Assembly (NCBI GenBank): GCA_029379385.1
Contig: CM055618.1
Location: 10,674,134 to 10,738,133 of the forward strand
Direction of reading: 5' to 3'
From: Quillaja saponaria
Lineage: Eukaryota; Streptophyta; Magnoliopsida; Fabales; Quillajaceae
DNA length: 64,000 bases
Positions 61,001 to 64,000 of the stretch are shown piece after piece. The number at the start of each line of letters is the position of its first letter. Position 1 is the first letter of the stretch. Both the position numbers and the translations under genes were made by a program. The notes under the pieces are model-generated. The model did no database searches and was not told the DNA's origin. It saw only the letters and a program-made list of their open reading frames with translations.

Positions 61001-63289
61001 AAGACAGACTTGATCCCAAAATTTACCAAATGCATCTTATGTTGCTCAGCAGAATTCCCCAGAGAAAATTCCTCTGAATTCAATCAAGTTGATCACAAAC
61101 AGAAATTGGAAGCATGGTGGACTGCACAGTGTAGTTAGAAATAGCAAAAGAAGAAGCTTGAATAAGCACAATTTTACCTGCCTAAAGAAAGTTGTTCCAT
61201 CTTCCAACCAGACAGCTTCCTTTGAACTTTATCACACACCTCCTTCCAAGTACTCTTGGTAAATCTGGAATAAAAAAGAGGCACCCCAAGATAATTAGCC
61301 CAAATCAGCAGTAACAGGAGCCATTTGAAATAGCATCTTTAACTGAAGAATGAGTATTAGAAGAGATCATAACCATTTGAAGAATAGCATCTTTAACTGA
61401 AGAATGAGTATTAGAAGAGATCATAATTTCAGACTTACTATATTAAAATCAGAGAGCTTGGAGAAATTCTGAAAACAGTCCCAAACAACAGAAATCTAGT
61501 CCTCAGAAGCCTCAGAAAACAGCATTAAATCATCAGCAAAAAAAAAAAAAAGATGGGAGAAAATAGGGCCACCTCTAGATATCCAGACAGGGCTTCCAAA
61601 TACCAATCGGCAATAGCATCATTAAATTAAATGACCATGATCATTTTGTTTTTCACCACACACTGAAGAGAATAATTTCAGATTTCTCAGTTGCTTATGG
61701 TTCTGTTATTTACAAAAGATATTATTCTCTTTCTTTACATTGTTAGGAAGATTCCTCTATAATTTCCAGTTGATTAAAAGTTGAAAGCTGTCCTTCTACT
61801 GGTTTAAATTAGGTTTTGGATCCTGATTATTGTGATTGGCTTGCTTTTTCTTGATTTTGGTTTTGTTGCTATCCTTGATCAGGAAACTCAAGATTGGTGC
61901 AGGTGTATTTTCTTAGCCCTTCTTATATCACTGCACGGACCTTGGCCTGTTTTGCCTTTGTCCATGGATTCAATAACATAGACAAAAGTTTTACCATTTA
62001 ATAACATATATAAAAGAAAAATGGAAGGCATTCTAGTGAGCATATATCAATCTGATTTCCTAATCCAAGTTTAACAATGCAAGTATGCATGCAGGGTTCC
62101 ATATAACCTCATCGTAATTGAGTGAGAAAACTCCACAAAAGCTAGCTTATTCATACTATGTTCCGTTCATTGCATGTGCTTCAATTGTAGGCGCTTCAAT
62201 TGCAGGAGTTGGAATGTTGATAATTATATGCTTCTGCTTTAGGAGGAAGTTATCATCTGTCAAACTCACTCACTTCTGGAAGAAGAAGTCTCAAAATCTT
62301 GATAATATCAAGGCCTTTCTAAGAGATCATGGACCAATTTCTATAAGAAGATATAGCTATTCTGACATTAGGAACATGACCAGCTCCTTCAAAGACAAAT
62401 TAGGCCAAGGAGGTTATGGCTGCGTATACAAGGGGAAGTTACCTGATGGATGTCCAGTGGCTGTGAAGGTTTTGAGTGAATCCAAAGGAAATGGAGATGA
62501 ATTTATCAATGAGGTTGCAAGTATCAGTAGGACTTCTCACGTTAACATTGTCACTCTTCTAGGGTTTTGTTTTCAAGGTTCCAAGAAAGCTCTGGTATAT
62601 GAGTTTATGCCTAATGGATCTCTTGAGAAGTTCATATATGAGGAGAATAAGTTGAAAGGTTAACCTGTATTGGATTGTGAAATGTTATTCCGGATTGCGG
62701 TAGGAGTTGCTAAAGGCTTAGAGTATTTGCACAAAGGATGTAACACTCGAATTTTACATTTCGACATAAAGCCTCACAACATACTTCTAGACAAGGATTT
62801 CTTTCCTAAGATCTCTGATTTCGGGCTTTCTAAAATATGCCCTGGAAAAGAGAGCATAATATCAATGTTGGGTGCAAGGGGAACTGCAGGATATATAGCT
62901 CCCGAGGTCTTTTCTAGAAACTTTGGAGAGGGTCTCACAAGTCAGATGTGTACAGCTACGGAATGATGATTCTAGAAATGATTGGGGGAAGAAAAAATTT
63001 TAATGTCAAAGCAGGTTGTACTAGTGAAACATATTTTCCACATTGGATTTACAAGCGTCTAGAACTAAATGAGGAACTTGCACTTAAGATTATTAGAAAC
63101 GAAGGGGACAAATAAATTATGAGAAAGATGACAACAGTAGGTTTGTGGTGCATACAGACTGACCCATCAAATCGGCCGACAATGGGCAGAGTGGTGGTGA
63201 TGCTGGAAGACAGTCTTGAATCCTTGCAAATACCGCCCAAACCTTTCTTGTCTTCTCCTCCAAGATCTCCTGCCCAATTATCAACTTGA
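58010..63289 (+). pseudogene. LRK10L receptor-like kinase copy G; ectodomain open, kinase broken
   Basis: Exon 1, 58010-58733, open: signal peptide (FLCFLILSYLLFLLSA), FNCGNLGHIRFPF, RPECGLCVIYGC, sugar-site motifs, CGKCYY...GRC...FYC. Exon 2, 59292-59363, is 72 nt instead of 54 because an 18-nt in-frame unit is duplicated (KDNRAS-KDNRAL). Exon 3, 62191-63289: transmembrane helix and N-lobe intact (GQGGYGCVYKG, VAVKVL), then GGT-TAA at 62661-62663 where others have GGT-CAT. A base is lost near 62930 (GAGAGGGTCTC), and TAA replaces GAA at about 63114. The spliced frame up to the first stop is 422 aa: a membrane-anchored ectodomain without a kinase C-lobe. An L1-like LINE lies in intron 2. Confidence 0.87.
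59500..61637 (-). mobile_element. 5'-truncated L1-like LINE in copy G
   Basis: Almost the same sequence and endpoints as the element at 34040-36259, with the same target site (59483-59499 and 61638-61654). Minus-strand frames 60967-60665 (LLAKLGWRLYSEEEALWAQV), 60223-60035 and 60128-59907 (zf-RVT region). The RNase H part is damaged by a deletion around 59625 and a repeat 'CTTCCAACTGCAA'. Orthologous insertion, duplicated with the host unit. Confidence 0.9.
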
Positions 63290-64000
63290 CTGTGTGACAT
63301 GATAAGTGTAGTTCAATGAGAGCTGATGGCATCAGTAGACTGTTTTTTCTCATTTTGGTTTAAGATTCATAATTGGCTGTCAATTGTATGAATTTCAATA
63401 ATAGGATGTCGTGTTTTTCTAGTAGACAAATTTGAAGACTCTTATTCTATGAACAAGACATACTGTATTCTCTAGTAAAAAGATTCATCGTAATTGTTTC
63501 TCCGTATGATGAAGTATCTTTACCAGATAGATTTTAGGTTTGCTTTTGTGAGGAAGCTACTATTGCTCCACTGGCACTGCCTCCTTTCTACAATTGAAAG
63601 TAGGCTGAAAGATATGGGCAAACTGATTGTTTTATTTAAAATAATTAAGGTTCTCCATCTGTTGGTCATCTGTACTTACAATGACAGAATTCCAATATTC
63701 TGGTATAATGGCCAAGAAAGCTCATATGTGAAGCTACACGTTTTGTTTTTGTTGCTGAATATTGCGAATTGCAAACACAACATGCTTAGACATATACAAT
63801 AGGAAAAAACCCAGTCAATCCAATCCAAACAAGAAATAGATTCCGGAAAACCTCAAATAAAAGTAAAAGGTTTCTTCAGGGTCATTACATGATTGGTCAT
63901 AGGAGTCTATTAGAATAGAAATACTGCAGAGTTCTAATAGAGGAAATAATAATAAGAATTAATAAGTGGGAAAGTAATAGAATCCAAACTTTCTGGACGG
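63290..64000. other. 3' flank of copy G
   Basis: Nearly identical to 37895-38620 downstream of copy D, up to the end of the window. No coding sequence beyond chance frames. The duplicated block continues past the window edge. Confidence 0.7.

Overview
This is nuclear DNA from a flowering plant, probably a eudicot and perhaps woody (species not determinable here). The base composition is AT-rich, genes have GT-AG introns, and the window carries plant-type mobile elements: Copia LTR elements, an RNase-H-bearing L1-like LINE, an RTE-type LINE and an Au-type SINE. It also carries a nuclear copy of chloroplast psaA. The gene families are a plant PP2C phosphatase and LRK10L/Lr10-type receptor kinases.

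Left part (1-8 kb): one intact gene, a PP2C of the At1g47380 ('PP2C 12') type. Its eight coding exons (2109-6297) splice to 428 codons, ending in a short module with two CxxC pairs.

Right part (about 11-64 kb): a tandem array of LRK10L receptor-kinase units. The ancestral unit has exon 1 (signal peptide, GUB_WAK_bind-like ectodomain and a C-terminal Cys-rich module), a 54-nt exon 2, and exon 3 (transmembrane helix, non-RD kinase). I find six sizeable copies: A 12453-16349, B 19955-23107, C 24279-27071, D 33599-37894, E 48303-53965, G 58010-63289. There is also F (54478-56112), which has lost its kinase, a 5' fragment at 19616-19752, and a stripped remnant at 43.7-45.6 kb. None is a complete open gene. 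D keeps an open TM-kinase exon, A an open kinase core, and B and G an open ectodomain. Between units sit relics of a second, divergent GUB_WAK_bind exon.

The array is layered with insertions. One L1-like LINE sits at the same intron-2 position in A, D and G but not in B or E, so it predates those duplications. A 4.7-kb Copia element with both LTRs split a relic exon between C and D. An RTE LINE lies in intron 2 of E. A Copia fragment carrying a nested short LTR element lies downstream of A, next to two displaced copies of the PP2C last exon. A fold-back, AT-rich inverted repeat at 46.5-48.1 kb carries a SINE with a perfect 24-bp target duplication. A psaA fragment with an expanded C-run lies at 42.1-42.4 kb.

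How the parts relate: the phosphatase looks like an ordinary single-copy housekeeping gene at the edge of a rapidly turning-over, defence-type receptor cluster. Pieces of its 3' end have been swept into the cluster. Conserved promoter blocks (paired W-box cores and a TATA box) precede most receptor exon 1 copies.
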